In this document: positions 32,178-40,755 of the stretch, in pieces
Numbering within the stretch: the first letter of the stretch is position 1
How the letters are laid out: each line of letters begins with the position of its first letter
Assembly (NCBI GenBank): GCA_045591175.1
Contig: JAZNSI010000044.1
Location: forward strand, 1-44,736
DNA from: UBA11524 sp045591175
GTDB taxonomy: Bacteria > Bacillota > Clostridia > Christensenellales > Aristaeellaceae
Length of the DNA stretch: 44,736 nucleotides
Direction of reading: 5' to 3'
Translations under genes and position numbers: made by a program
The notes under the pieces: model-generated
Databases searched by the model: none
Told to the model about the DNA's origin: nothing
What the model saw: the letters and a program-made list of their open reading frames with translations, nothing else

Positions 32178-33866
32178 ATGGCTTTGAAGGAAATGATAAA
32201 TGTGGATGCAATGAACAACACAACAAAGTACTACCTTGGTGAACAAGATGCGGCAAAGGAATGGAATGATAACAAATCTATTGCAAAAAGATATTTTTTG
32301 CCGACAGCGGCTTATGAATCATTTTGCCAACCGTCTTCTCTTATACTGTTAGGTAGAACTGGGACTGGTAAGACAGCTATTCTGCGTCGCTTGGAGCAAG
32401 ATATTAACGATGGAAGTATTACCGGATACCAACGCCCGGTAAGGATACAGTTTCAGGAAATACTAAAGTGTATACCAAATTTCTATTCACTTACTACGAC
32501 ACAAAAAACGTACGAAGAGCTAGTGGATGCGATCGAAATGATTATTAACCTTCGAGTCATGAAAAAGGCATATGATACGATGGCATCAAGTGCGCCACTG
32601 AAGTCCAAATTGTGTAGTTATTTGGAAAAGAAAGGGATACACTCTGATAAGAAAGTTTCGATCATCCGAAAAATCAGCAAAGCCATTCAAGTTTCTGCAG
32701 GTTTTGACGGGAAGCCAGGCCAAATAGCTGCAAATCTCTCCCTACTGGGGACAGTTCTTTCATCATTCTGTGATGATGAATATAGTGAATTGATGGAAGA
32801 ACTATATGAATACCTAGCCGATGCGCCTCTTCTTGTTTTAGTCGATACAATGGATGAATATGATGTAAATGATGCGCGCTTAATTATTGTGGTTAAGGCT
32901 TTTATCAGTGCATGTTTTCGGTATTATACCGAAGTTAGCTACAAGCATATATTGATGAAAGTATCGTTACCTTCCGAGATATACACAAAAATCGTGCAAA
33001 CTTTACCCGGAAAGCAGCAGGGGAATACTACCGTAATCCAGTGGGGTTTCAAAGATCTCCTTTGCTTTATTGCATTACGGATGAAATGGTGGAGAGATCG
33101 AAATCCAGAGGAAAGCACTCTCTTTTCGTATTTGGATGAATATGATGTGGAGGATCTTGCGAAAAGCCCAAGTATGGCGAGTGAAGTGCTGAATGTTATC
33201 CTACCTTTGACCTGTCCTACATCGCTTACATTTAGGCTCGAAACTCTTGCATATATTATGCGTCATACTACGAAAAAACCTCGAGAGTTAATGACGCTAA
33301 TAAATGCGATCATTCATCGAATTTTACAGGAGAACGATATCCAATATTTCCGCTGTAATGAGGACAAAATAAGGGAAGAAATTCATTCAAGGCAAGAGGA
33401 ACTTGTTTTGTCGGCATTGTCCATGTATGAGACCTCATACCCACAAATTGGAACATATATAGAAGAGCTTCTTGTAAATCAGGAGATGCGATTTGCTGAA
33501 ATACCTTCAAATAGAATCAAAGAGGTTAACGCAAAACTTAAGTCGGATTCGCTGATGTATGATTCATCGGACATTATCCGTATACTCATTGAGAGTGGTA
33601 TTCTCGGTAAAGTAAACAAGAAATCAGAAATCAAGCCTGATAATCAAATGCTACGTAATGCAGAAAGTATAACTGTGATTACCGCGGTATTCGAGTATCA
33701 GATTAAGGGACGCCTGAATTTCACAAGTCGTGACGAATATATCATTCATCCAATGTGCTATGAGCATTTTAGTTGTTTCGTTGATGATCATACGCTTGTC
33801 TATCCTGAAAAATCAGACAATGATGGTGATGAAGTCTATATGCAGTTGGTTAAGAGTGTGGAATAA
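32178..33866 (+). CDS. P-loop ATPase cargo gene (Sll1717-like), candidate defence gene
   Basis: The protein has 562 residues. The ATG at 32178 follows AAAGGAGAATCACC. It has Walker A G-R-T-G-T-G-K-T (59-66) and Walker B LLVLVDTMDE (218-227). The start TTKYYLGEQDAAKEWNDNKS and the segment LILLGRTGTGKTAILRRLEQ resemble P-loop ATPases of the Sll1717 family and, more loosely, STAND/KAP-type NTPases. The C-terminal half is helical with a late winged-helix-like segment (SGILGKVNKKSEIKPDNQML). There is no membrane helix. Codon use is AT-rich, unlike the transfer genes either side, and it sits alone between two pcfB copies. Many such stand-alone ATPases in ICE cargo act in phage or plasmid defence. 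That function here is inference. Confidence 0.7.
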   Translation: MALKEMINVDAMNNTTKYYLGEQDAAKEWNDNKSIAKRYFLPTAAYESFCQPSSLILLGRTGTGKTAILRRLEQDINDGSITGYQRPVRIQFQEILKCIPNFYSLTTTQKTYEELVDAIEMIINLRVMKKAYDTMASSAPLKSKLCSYLEKKGIHSDKKVSIIRKISKAIQVSAGFDGKPGQIAANLSLLGTVLSSFCDDEYSELMEELYEYLADAPLLVLVDTMDEYDVNDARLIIVVKAFISACFRYYTEVSYKHILMKVSLPSEIYTKIVQTLPGKQQGNTTVIQWGFKDLLCFIALRMKWWRDRNPEESTLFSYLDEYDVEDLAKSPSMASEVLNVILPLTCPTSLTFRLETLAYIMRHTTKKPRELMTLINAIIHRILQENDIQYFRCNEDKIREEIHSRQEELVLSALSMYETSYPQIGTYIEELLVNQEMRFAEIPSNRIKEVNAKLKSDSLMYDSSDIIRILIESGILGKVNKKSEIKPDNQMLRNAESITVITAVFEYQIKGRLNFTSRDEYIIHPMCYEHFSCFVDDHTLVYPEKSDNDGDEVYMQLVKSVE

Positions 33867-33952
33867 ACTAGATTCCTGTTATCTATTGTGCGAGTACCAT
33901 AAAGGCCATACTCACCACTTGCTTATTGAAATGTGAATATAACCGACATGTA

Positions 33953-33992
33953 AACGCTCTTTCAATTTGAAAGAGCGTTTTCCTTTTTCCTG
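33953..33992 (+). terminator. Intrinsic terminator before pcfB
   Basis: A perfect stem AACGCTCTTTC / GAAAGAGCGTT (33953-33963 and 33969-33979), loop AATTT, followed by TTCCTTTTTCC. The stem differs from the one at 31688, but the tail and downstream leader are the same. Confidence 0.8.
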
Positions 33993-34010
33993 CTGAAAGG
34001 AGGGATTGTC

Positions 34011-34490
34011 TTGCAGGAAGATATTGAAAACAGAACCGTCACCCTGGTGATAAACAGCAGCAAGTTCACCGGCAGAACCATGCTGGCTGCAATCAGCAAG
34101 TTCCTGGCCCACATGAAGAACCGCTCTCCTCCTGCGCAAAAGCAAGAAGTCGTTCCCCACGGCAAGCAGACCGTGAAGCAGCTGATCCAGAAAGATCAGG
34201 GCGTCACTAGCGTGGAACTGAACGATCCGCATATCCGTGACTTTGAGCGCGTCGCCCGTAAGTACGGCGTAGACTACGCCATCAAGCGAGTGAAGGGTGA
34301 ACCGAACAAATACCTGATCTTCTTCAAAGGCAGGGATGAGGACGCCATCACCGCAGCCATGACGGAGTACACCGACAAACGGCTGCGACGGGAGGAACGC
34401 CCCTCGGTCCTCAAGCTGCTGAAAAAGCTCAAAGAGATGGTTACAAACCGCAACCCCGTTCGCAACAAGGAAAAGGAGCGGAGCAGATGA
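34011..34490 (+). CDS. pcfB: PcfB-family protein (DUF3801)
   Basis: The protein has 159 residues with a TTG start after AAAGGAGGGATTGTC. It belongs to the PcfB/DUF3801 family found next to the coupling protein in Gram-positive conjugation systems, where PcfB is an accessory of the relaxosome. Visible segments are TGRTMLAAISKFLAHMK, a TVKQLIQKDQGV stretch, and a central alpha/beta part DFERVARKYGVDYAIKRVKG typical of the family. The C-terminus is basic. Its end overlaps virD4 by 4 bases (ATGA). A truncated second copy lies 2.26 kb upstream. Confidence 0.88.
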   Translation: MQEDIENRTVTLVINSSKFTGRTMLAAISKFLAHMKNRSPPAQKQEVVPHGKQTVKQLIQKDQGVTSVELNDPHIRDFERVARKYGVDYAIKRVKGEPNKYLIFFKGRDEDAITAAMTEYTDKRLRREERPSVLKLLKKLKEMVTNRNPVRNKEKERSR

Positions 34491-36277
34491 ACCTGAAAAA
34501 GATCATTCTGCAAAGCGTTCCGTATGTTGTGATCGGGCTGCTGGCAACCAAACTGGGGCAAGGCTGGTGGCTGGCAGAAGGTATCAACGCATCTGAAAAG
34601 GTGCTGAACCTGATGGCTGGCATCGGGGCGGCGTTTCAGTCGCCCTTGCCCAGCTTTCATCCTGTGGACTTGTGCATTGGTCTGCTGAGCGGCGGTTTCC
34701 TGCGGCTGGCTGTTCATATTAAAGGGCAGAATGCCAAGAAGTATCGCAAGGGCATGGAATATGGCTCTGCCCGGTGGGGTATAGCTGAGGACATCAAGCC
34801 CTTTGTTGATCCCGTGTTTGGGCAGAATGTGATCCTGACTCAAACCGAACGCCTGATGATGAGCAACCGCCCCAAGAATCCCGCCCACGCACGAAACAAG
34901 AACGTGCTGGTGATCGGCGGTTCCGGTAGCGGCAAAACCCGCTTTTTCGTCAAACCTAATCTCCTTCAATGCCATTCCAGCTATGTGGTCACGGACCCCA
35001 AGGGCAGCATCGTCGTGGAATGCGGCAGGCTCCTGCTAAAAAAGGGCTACAAGCTGAAAATCCTGAACACGATCAATTTCCGTAAGAGTATGCACTACAA
35101 CCCCTTCGCCTACATCCATTCGGAGAAGGATATCCTTAAGCTGGTTACTTGCCTGATTGCCAACACAAAGGGTGATGGAAAGTCGGGAGACGAGTTCTGG
35201 ACGAAGGCCGAAACGCTGCTCTATACGGCCCTGATCGGCTACATCCATTACGAAGCCCCCCAGGCAGAGCAGAATTTTAGTACCCTGATTGATATGCTCA
35301 ATGCCATGGAAACCCGCGAGGATATGGAAGATTTCCAGAACCCGGTGGACATCATGTTTGAGCGCCTGGAGCATAAGAAGCCCCAGCACTTCGCTGTCCG
35401 GCAGTACAAAAAGTACAAGCTGGCTGCTGGCAAGACGGCGAAATCCATCCTGATTTCCTGCGGCGCACGCCTTGCGCCCTTCGACATTCAGGAGCTGCGC
35501 GACCTGACGGCCTATGATGAGCTGGAATTGGATACCCTGGGAGATCGCAAAACGGCGTTGTTCATGATCATGTCGGACACGGACGACACGTTCAACTTCC
35601 TTTTGTCCATGTGCTATACGCAGCTTTTCAATCTCCTTTGCGAGAAAGCAGATGATGTGTATGGCGGCAGGCTCCCGGTGCATGTGCGCTGCCTGATCGA
35701 CGAGTGCGCCAACATCGGCCAGATTCCCAAGTTGGAAAAGCTGATCGCCACCATCCGCAGCCGTGAGATCTCCGCCTGCCTGATCCTGCAGGCACAAAGT
35801 CAGCTGAAGGCGCTGTATAAGGACAACTGCGATACCATCGTAGGCAACATGGACAGCGTGATCTTCCTGGGCGGCAAGGAACGCACCACCCTCAAGGAAC
35901 TATCTGAAACGCTCGGCAAGGAAACCATCGACAGCTACAACACCGGCGAATCCCGTGGACGCGACGTTTCCCATAGCCTCAACTACCAGAAGCTCGGAAA
36001 GGAACTGATGAGTATGGATGAGCTGGCCGTCATGGACGGTGGCAAGTGCATCCTGCAGCTGCGCGGCGTCCGGCCATTCCTTTCCCAGAAGTATGATCTG
36101 ACCCAACACCCCAATTACCGGTATACCGCAGACGCCAACCCCAAATACGCTTTTGATATTGAAAAGTACCTCGCTCGCCGGCTGAAACTGCGGGAGGATG
36201 AAACCTATGCAGTTTACGAGGTGAACGTGGACGATGAAGAAATGGAGGCAGAATCCTATGAGCAAGAAGAACAATAA
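34487..36277 (+). CDS. virD4: VirD4/TraG-like coupling protein
   Basis: The protein has 596 residues and is the type IV coupling ATPase that delivers the relaxase-DNA complex to the secretion channel. Two N-terminal membrane segments (about 8-25 and 58-78) precede the soluble domain. Walker A, VIGGSGSGKTRF, is near residues 142-153 and is followed by VVTDPKGSIV. Walker B is in VRCLIDECANIGQ (about 402-414), and a sensor-like stretch ACLILQAQSQLK follows. The length fits the CD1115/TraG class of clostridial ICEs. It begins inside the pcfB stop region and overlaps the next small gene by 20 bases. Confidence 0.94.
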   Translation: MNLKKIILQSVPYVVIGLLATKLGQGWWLAEGINASEKVLNLMAGIGAAFQSPLPSFHPVDLCIGLLSGGFLRLAVHIKGQNAKKYRKGMEYGSARWGIAEDIKPFVDPVFGQNVILTQTERLMMSNRPKNPAHARNKNVLVIGGSGSGKTRFFVKPNLLQCHSSYVVTDPKGSIVVECGRLLLKKGYKLKILNTINFRKSMHYNPFAYIHSEKDILKLVTCLIANTKGDGKSGDEFWTKAETLLYTALIGYIHYEAPQAEQNFSTLIDMLNAMETREDMEDFQNPVDIMFERLEHKKPQHFAVRQYKKYKLAAGKTAKSILISCGARLAPFDIQELRDLTAYDELELDTLGDRKTALFMIMSDTDDTFNFLLSMCYTQLFNLLCEKADDVYGGRLPVHVRCLIDECANIGQIPKLEKLIATIRSREISACLILQAQSQLKALYKDNCDTIVGNMDSVIFLGGKERTTLKELSETLGKETIDSYNTGESRGRDVSHSLNYQKLGKELMSMDELAVMDGGKCILQLRGVRPFLSQKYDLTQHPNYRYTADANPKYAFDIEKYLARRLKLREDETYAVYEVNVDDEEMEAESYEQEEQ

Positions 36278-36521
36278 CCACTATATGCATCTGGAAATGA
36301 AGCAGCTGATTCGAGATCAGCAGCGTGAGATCGTGTGTCTGCAAAAAGCGAATACTGACCTGCACAACCATATCAGTTCCATGCACAAGGGCAATCAGGA
36401 ACGCTTTATCGGCGTGATGAGTTGTGTATATGAGCATTGTGTGGATGGAATCATCTCCGATGAGCAGGCTGGTAGTCTAATGCTCTCGCTGGTTGGTGTA
36501 TGGCATCATGTCTGTCCCTGA
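36258..36521 (+). CDS. Small helical protein of the transfer operon
   Basis: The protein has 87 residues from the ATG at 36258, inside the last codons of virD4. It has a basic, His/Asn-rich start (MSKKNNNHYMHLEMKQLIRD) followed by a coiled-coil-like stretch and a C-terminus with two cysteines. There is no membrane segment. No family is recognised with certainty, but small ORFs at this position are common in CTn4/Tn1549-like elements. Translational coupling to virD4 is likely. A strong terminator follows. Confidence 0.6.
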   Translation: MSKKNNNHYMHLEMKQLIRDQQREIVCLQKANTDLHNHISSMHKGNQERFIGVMSCVYEHCVDGIISDEQAGSLMLSLVGVWHHVCP

Positions 36522-36587
36522 TGTACCTGGCGATCATAATCAGGTGCCGCAGCCCCCCCTGCACAAATGAATATCTCATGCTGCACT

Positions 36588-36632
36588 GGGCAGCCATTTC
36601 AACTCTGCTTTGAGATGGCTGCCCTTTTTCTA
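36588..36632 (+). terminator. Intrinsic terminator
   Basis: GGGCAGCCAT / ATGGCTGCCC (36588-36597 and 36615-36624) followed by TTTTTCT. It lies 29 bases before the Maff2 gene. Confidence 0.88.
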
Positions 36633-36660
36633 TTTCACAATGAATATTGGAGGTAACAAT

Positions 36661-36876
36661 ATGGCTTTTTTCAATTCGGCTGTAAGCACGCTTTCTACGC
36701 TCGTTATCCTGATGGGCGCATTCCTCGGCCTGTGGGGTGTTGTCAACCTCCTGGAGGGTTACGGCTCGGATAACCCCGGCAGCAAGTCCCAGGGCATCAA
36801 GCAGTTCGCTGCGGGTGTTGGCGTCGCCATTGTAGGTGCGGTTCTGGTGCCTATGATGACCTCGCTGTTCGGCTAA
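36661..36876 (+). CDS. Maff2-family small membrane protein (VirB2/TrbC-like)
   Basis: The protein has 71 residues from ATG 36661, after TGGAGGTAACAAT; an upstream in-frame opening falls in the terminator. It has two membrane helices (about 8-30 and 48-68) joined by a glycine-rich polar loop (GYGSDNPGSKSQG). This matches Maff2-family proteins of clostridial ICEs, which occupy the position of pilin-like VirB2/TrbC subunits. A role as a channel or surface subunit of the conjugation apparatus is inferred from position and topology. It has its own terminators on both sides, which could allow a higher transcript level than its neighbours. Confidence 0.85.
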   Translation: MAFFNSAVSTLSTLVILMGAFLGLWGVVNLLEGYGSDNPGSKSQGIKQFAAGVGVAIVGAVLVPMMTSLFG

Positions 36877-36883
36877 TGGCCAG

Positions 36884-36917
36884 CCGGGTTCCCTGATGTC
36901 GGGGAACCCGGTTTTCC
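36884..36917 (+). terminator. Intrinsic terminator after Maff2
   Basis: CCGGGTTCCC / GGGAACCCGG (36884-36893 and 36902-36911) followed by TTTTCC. Confidence 0.85.
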
Positions 36918-36939
36918 TCTCAGAAAGGAGGGAACCTGA

Positions 36940-37809
36940 TTGGAATTTCTGTGGAACAAACTCACAGAATGGCTCAAGGAAATGCTGGTCGGCGGTGTCA
37001 TGAGTAACCTGACTGGCCTGTTTGACAGCATCAATGAACAGGTGGCGGACATCGCAGGTACTGTGGGAACGACGCCCCAAGCCTGGAACAGCGGCGTGTT
37101 CAGCATGGTGCAGTCCCTGTCGAATAATGTTGTGGTTCCCATTGCAGGCGTCCTGCTGGCCATCGGCATGGCGATGGAGCTGATCCAGATGGTTGTTGAC
37201 CGCAACAACATGAACGACTTTGATGTAGGCCAGATCGTCAAGTGGGTGTGCAAGAGCTTCTTTGCCATCATTCTTGTCACCAGTACATGGGATATTGTGA
37301 TGGGCATCTTCGACCTTGCTCAGGCAGTGGTCAACAACGCTGCCGGTGTCATCATATCCGATACAAGCCTTGATCTGAACAGTGTCATCACAGATATGGA
37401 AGCAAGGCTTATGGAAATGGACATCGGACCGCTGTTCTCGCTATGGATTCAGTCAGCACTGATCGGCATCCTGTCCTGGATTCTGACCATCTGCATTTTC
37501 ATTATCGTTTATGGCCGCATGATCGAGATCTATCTGGTCACATCCATTGCTCCCATTCCTATGGCAACCATGGGCAACCGGGAATGGAGCCAGATGGGCC
37601 AGAACTACCTGCGCAGTCTGTTTGCTCTGGGCTTCCAGGCGTTCTTGATCGTGGTGTGTGTCGCTGTGTATGCGGTGCTGGTGCAGTCCATCGCGGTGGA
37701 AACCGACGTCATCAAGGCCATCTGGACAAGCATCGGCTACACGGTACTGCTGTGCTTCACGCTGTTCAAGACCAGCAGCCTATCTAAGAGCATCTTCAAT
37801 GCTCACTAA
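36940..37809 (+). CDS. VirB6/TrbL-like conjugal transfer membrane protein
   Basis: The protein has 289 residues with a TTG start after AAAGGAGGGAACCTGA. It has five or six membrane helices (about 65-85, 105-122, 165-195, 195-210, 225-245, 262-280) with a polar N-terminal helix region (LEFLWNKLTEWLKEMLVGG). This fits the VirB6/TrbL polytopic channel component of type IV secretion, CD1112-type of clostridial elements. The sequence VTSIAPIPMATMGNREWSQMG is typical of TrbL-like loops. It is followed 15 bases later by prgI. Confidence 0.88.
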   Translation: MEFLWNKLTEWLKEMLVGGVMSNLTGLFDSINEQVADIAGTVGTTPQAWNSGVFSMVQSLSNNVVVPIAGVLLAIGMAMELIQMVVDRNNMNDFDVGQIVKWVCKSFFAIILVTSTWDIVMGIFDLAQAVVNNAAGVIISDTSLDLNSVITDMEARLMEMDIGPLFSLWIQSALIGILSWILTICIFIIVYGRMIEIYLVTSIAPIPMATMGNREWSQMGQNYLRSLFALGFQAFLIVVCVAVYAVLVQSIAVETDVIKAIWTSIGYTVLLCFTLFKTSSLSKSIFNAH

Positions 37810-37824
37810 CACGAGGAGGCAAAT

Positions 37825-38247
37825 ATGGACGACATTGCATATGTACCCATTCACAAAGATCTGACCCAGGTAAAAGCAAAGGTATTCTTTAACCTGACAG
37901 CGCGCCAGTTGATTTGCTTTGGCGGCGGCATCGTGGTGGGCTTACCGCTGTTCTTCCTTGTCAACAAAGTGGCACCGGGCAGCGTGGCAACGGTTATCAT
38001 GGTCTGCGCGATGCTGCCTTTCTTCCTGCTCGGCTTGTATGAGAAAAATGGACAGCCGCTGGAAAAAGTGCTGCGTTACTACATTCTCAGCCGCTTCCTT
38101 CGCCCGAAGAAGCGTCCATACCGAACGGAAAACGTATACGCTGCCCTGGTGCGGCAGGGAAAACTGGAAAAGGAGGTTAAGAAGATTGTTCTGGAACAGA
38201 AAAAAGGAAAAGAAACGAGAGCCCAGGGTCAAGTTGTCCAGGGCTGA
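37825..38247 (+). CDS. prgI: PrgI-family protein (VirB3-like)
   Basis: The protein has 140 residues; ATG after CGAGGAGGCAAAT. Characteristic PrgI start (YVPIHKDLTQVKAKVFFNLT), two closely spaced membrane helices (about 28-48 and 52-70), then a basic cytoplasmic tail (ILSRFLRPKKRPYRTENVY). PrgI proteins are the Gram-positive counterpart of VirB3 and partner VirB4. Its last 62 bases overlap the start of virB4 in another frame. Confidence 0.92.
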   Translation: MDDIAYVPIHKDLTQVKAKVFFNLTARQLICFGGGIVVGLPLFFLVNKVAPGSVATVIMVCAMLPFFLLGLYEKNGQPLEKVLRYYILSRFLRPKKRPYRTENVYAALVRQGKLEKEVKKIVLEQKKGKETRAQGQVVQG

Positions 38248-40609
38248 AAAGAAACAGCTGGCTCAGATCCGGGCACAGGCGCAGCGTCCTAAGTACCCGC
38301 AGACAGCCCAGCAGACCATTCCTTATCTGCAGATGTACCCGGATGGTGTTTGTCGGGTGACAGAGAACCGCTACTCCCGGACGGTCCGCTACTACGACAT
38401 CAACTATCGTCAGGCCCAGAAATCGGATCAGCAGGCTATTTTCAGCGGCTGGGGCGGTGTACTGAATATCTTCCAGCCGGATGTGCATGTGCAGTACAGC
38501 TTCATCAACAACCAGGTGAGTGAAGCAGAATTTGAAAAGGCCCTGATCATTCCGCCTGAAGGGGATGACCTCGACGAGGGCCGTGAGGAAATGTCCAAAG
38601 TGCTGCTGAGTCAGGTCAGCAAAGGCAACAACGCGCAGCAGCGAAGTAAGTATGTGACCTTTTCCGTCGAAGCAGACGGGCTGAAAAGTGCAAGGCTACG
38701 GCTGGAACATATTGAACTGCAGCTGCTCGGTCATCTGAAGCGTCTGGGGGTTCAGGCTGAAACGCTGGATGGTACAGAGCGTCTGCAGATCATGCACGGC
38801 ATGATGCACATGGACGAACCTCAGACGCCTTTCCTGTTTGATTGGAAGTGGCTTCTGTCCTCCGGCTTGTCCACCAAGGATTTCATTGCGCCCAGCAGTC
38901 TGCATTTCAGGGATGCCAATCGCTACTTTATCGGCAGGAAGATGGCCAGCGTCAGCTTTTTGAACATCCTTGCCAGTGAGCTGAGCGATCGGGCGCTGGT
39001 GGATTTTCTGGAAATGGAGACCACGCAGGTCGTTACCATGCATGTCCGCTCCCTTGACCATGTGGAAGCCCTGAAGATGGTCCGGAGCAAACTGTCCGAT
39101 ATGAGCCGCAGCAAGGCGGATGAACAGAAGAAAGCCGTTCGAGCTGGCTATGACATGGATATTCTGCCGCCTGGCATGGTGGATAGCGTGGAAAGCCTGA
39201 ACGAGCTGCAGAAAAAGCTGAGCAACCATGCAGAGCGCCTGTTCCTGATGACCTTCACCATCCTGCACACGGGAAATAACCGCAGAGAGCTGGATGCTGT
39301 GATCCGTCAGGCGAAGGGCATTGCCCAGGAGAAATCGTGTCAGCTTGTGCCTCTGGACTTCCAGCAGGAAGAGGGGTTTGTTTCTTCGCTGCCGCTGGGT
39401 GTGAACCGGGTGGAGATCGAGCGTTCCATGACGACCTCGGAGACAGCGATTTTCATGCCCTTTGTCACCCAGGAGCTGTTTCAACCTGGACCTGGCGGAT
39501 TGTGCTATGGCATTAATGCACTGTCAGGCAATATCGTCATCGCAGACCGTACAAAGCTGCACAATGGCAATGGTGTGATCCTTGGAAAACCTGGCTCTGG
39601 CAAGTCCTTTGCAGGCAAATTGATGTTTACACAAATGCTTCTGAGAAGGCTGGGGGATGGGTTGATCTGCGATCCCGAGGGCGAGTATCACGCGCTTGTG
39701 AACTATTTCAAGGGCCAAATCATCCGCATCTCACCTGTCAGTACGGACTACATCAACCCGCTGGATATTGACCTTGGCTATTCGACCAGCAGCGAGGCTA
39801 TACGCTTGAAATCGGAGTTTATCCTGTCCCTGTGTGAATTGGTGCTGGATAAGGATTCAGGCGTTGCGGCACAGCAGAAGAGTATCGTAGACCGTGCGCT
39901 GCAAAAGATCTACGCACCCTACATGGCCAATCCGGAACCGGAAAACATGCCCATCCTGGGCGATCTCTACAACGAGCTGAAGAGCATGAGTGAACCGGAG
40001 GCAGCACAGATTGCTACGGCGCTGGAGCTCTATGTTTCCGGCAGTCTGAATGTCTTCAATCACCGCACGAATGTGCAGCTGAACAATCGCCTGGTTTGCT
40101 TCGACATCAAGCAGCTGCGCGGCAACCTGAAGAAGCTGGGTATGCTGATCGTTCAGGATCAGGTGTGGCTCCGCGTCACCCAAAACCGTGCCAAGCGAAA
40201 GACCACCTGGTTCTTTGCGGATGAGTTCCATCTGCTGCTCGGAGACCCGCAAACCGCGGCCTATTCCGTCGAAATGTGGAAGCGTCTGAGAAAGTGGGGA
40301 GGCGTTCCCACCGGCATTACCCAAAACGTCAGCGATCTGCTGCGCTCCCGTGAAATCCAGACCATTCTGGAGAACAGCGACTTCATCATGCTGTTCCGCC
40401 AGTCCCCGGATGACGCAAAGGAGCTCGCGGAGCGTCTGCATATCTCTGAACACCAGATGTCCTATGTTACCCAGGCGGCTGAGGGTGAAGGGCTGCTGAT
40501 TTACGGTAACAAGATCATTCCTTTTATCAACCGCTTCCCGAAGGACACCAACTTGTATCGCATTATGACGACGAAACCGTCCGAAATGATCCAGGAGGAA
40601 AGTGCATGA
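38186..40609 (+). CDS. virB4: VirB4-like conjugal transfer ATPase
   Basis: The protein has 807 residues if begun at the TTG at 38186, which has AAAAGGAGG 9 bases upstream. The frame is open to 37919, but that part only shadows prgI. It is the hexameric ATPase that powers the type IV secretion channel. Walker A is G-K-P-G-S-G-K-S at about 467-474. Walker B is TTWFFADEFHLLL near 673, followed by GVPTGITQNVSDLL and SDFIMLFRQSPDDAKEL. The length and order match the CD1110 class. Ends in ATGATG..., overlapping the next small gene. Confidence 0.95.
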   Translation: MFWNRKKEKKREPRVKLSRAEKKQLAQIRAQAQRPKYPQTAQQTIPYLQMYPDGVCRVTENRYSRTVRYYDINYRQAQKSDQQAIFSGWGGVLNIFQPDVHVQYSFINNQVSEAEFEKALIIPPEGDDLDEGREEMSKVLLSQVSKGNNAQQRSKYVTFSVEADGLKSARLRLEHIELQLLGHLKRLGVQAETLDGTERLQIMHGMMHMDEPQTPFLFDWKWLLSSGLSTKDFIAPSSLHFRDANRYFIGRKMASVSFLNILASELSDRALVDFLEMETTQVVTMHVRSLDHVEALKMVRSKLSDMSRSKADEQKKAVRAGYDMDILPPGMVDSVESLNELQKKLSNHAERLFLMTFTILHTGNNRRELDAVIRQAKGIAQEKSCQLVPLDFQQEEGFVSSLPLGVNRVEIERSMTTSETAIFMPFVTQELFQPGPGGLCYGINALSGNIVIADRTKLHNGNGVILGKPGSGKSFAGKLMFTQMLLRRLGDGLICDPEGEYHALVNYFKGQIIRISPVSTDYINPLDIDLGYSTSSEAIRLKSEFILSLCELVLDKDSGVAAQQKSIVDRALQKIYAPYMANPEPENMPILGDLYNELKSMSEPEAAQIATALELYVSGSLNVFNHRTNVQLNNRLVCFDIKQLRGNLKKLGMLIVQDQVWLRVTQNRAKRKTTWFFADEFHLLLGDPQTAAYSVEMWKRLRKWGGVPTGITQNVSDLLRSREIQTILENSDFIMLFRQSPDDAKELAERLHISEHQMSYVTQAAEGEGLLIYGNKIIPFINRFPKDTNLYRIMTTKPSEMIQEESA

Positions 40610-40755
40610 TGATTGTCGTTGGAATTGCCGTTATTCTGCTCGTTCTGCTGATTGTCCTGTCGGCCTGCCGTATGGCTGCCATTGCAGACCGGGATATGGA
40701 GATGGAATATGCCCGCTGGCTGGAGGAACACCCGGAAAAGAGGGCATCTGAATGA
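40606..40755 (+). CDS. 49-aa single-span membrane peptide
   Basis: ATG 40606 overlaps the virB4 stop and has AGGAGG upstream; a second ATG follows at once. The sequence starts MMIVVGIAVILLVLLIVLSA, giving one membrane helix (3-20), then a Cys and a charged helical tail (RDMEMEYARWLEEHPEKRA). The stop overlaps the next ATG (ATGA), so three genes are translationally coupled. It is too short for routine gene calling. By position it may be a conserved accessory subunit of the channel, as a small gene between virB4 and the wall hydrolase. Confidence 0.75.
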   Translation: MMIVVGIAVILLVLLIVLSACRMAAIADRDMEMEYARWLEEHPEKRASE

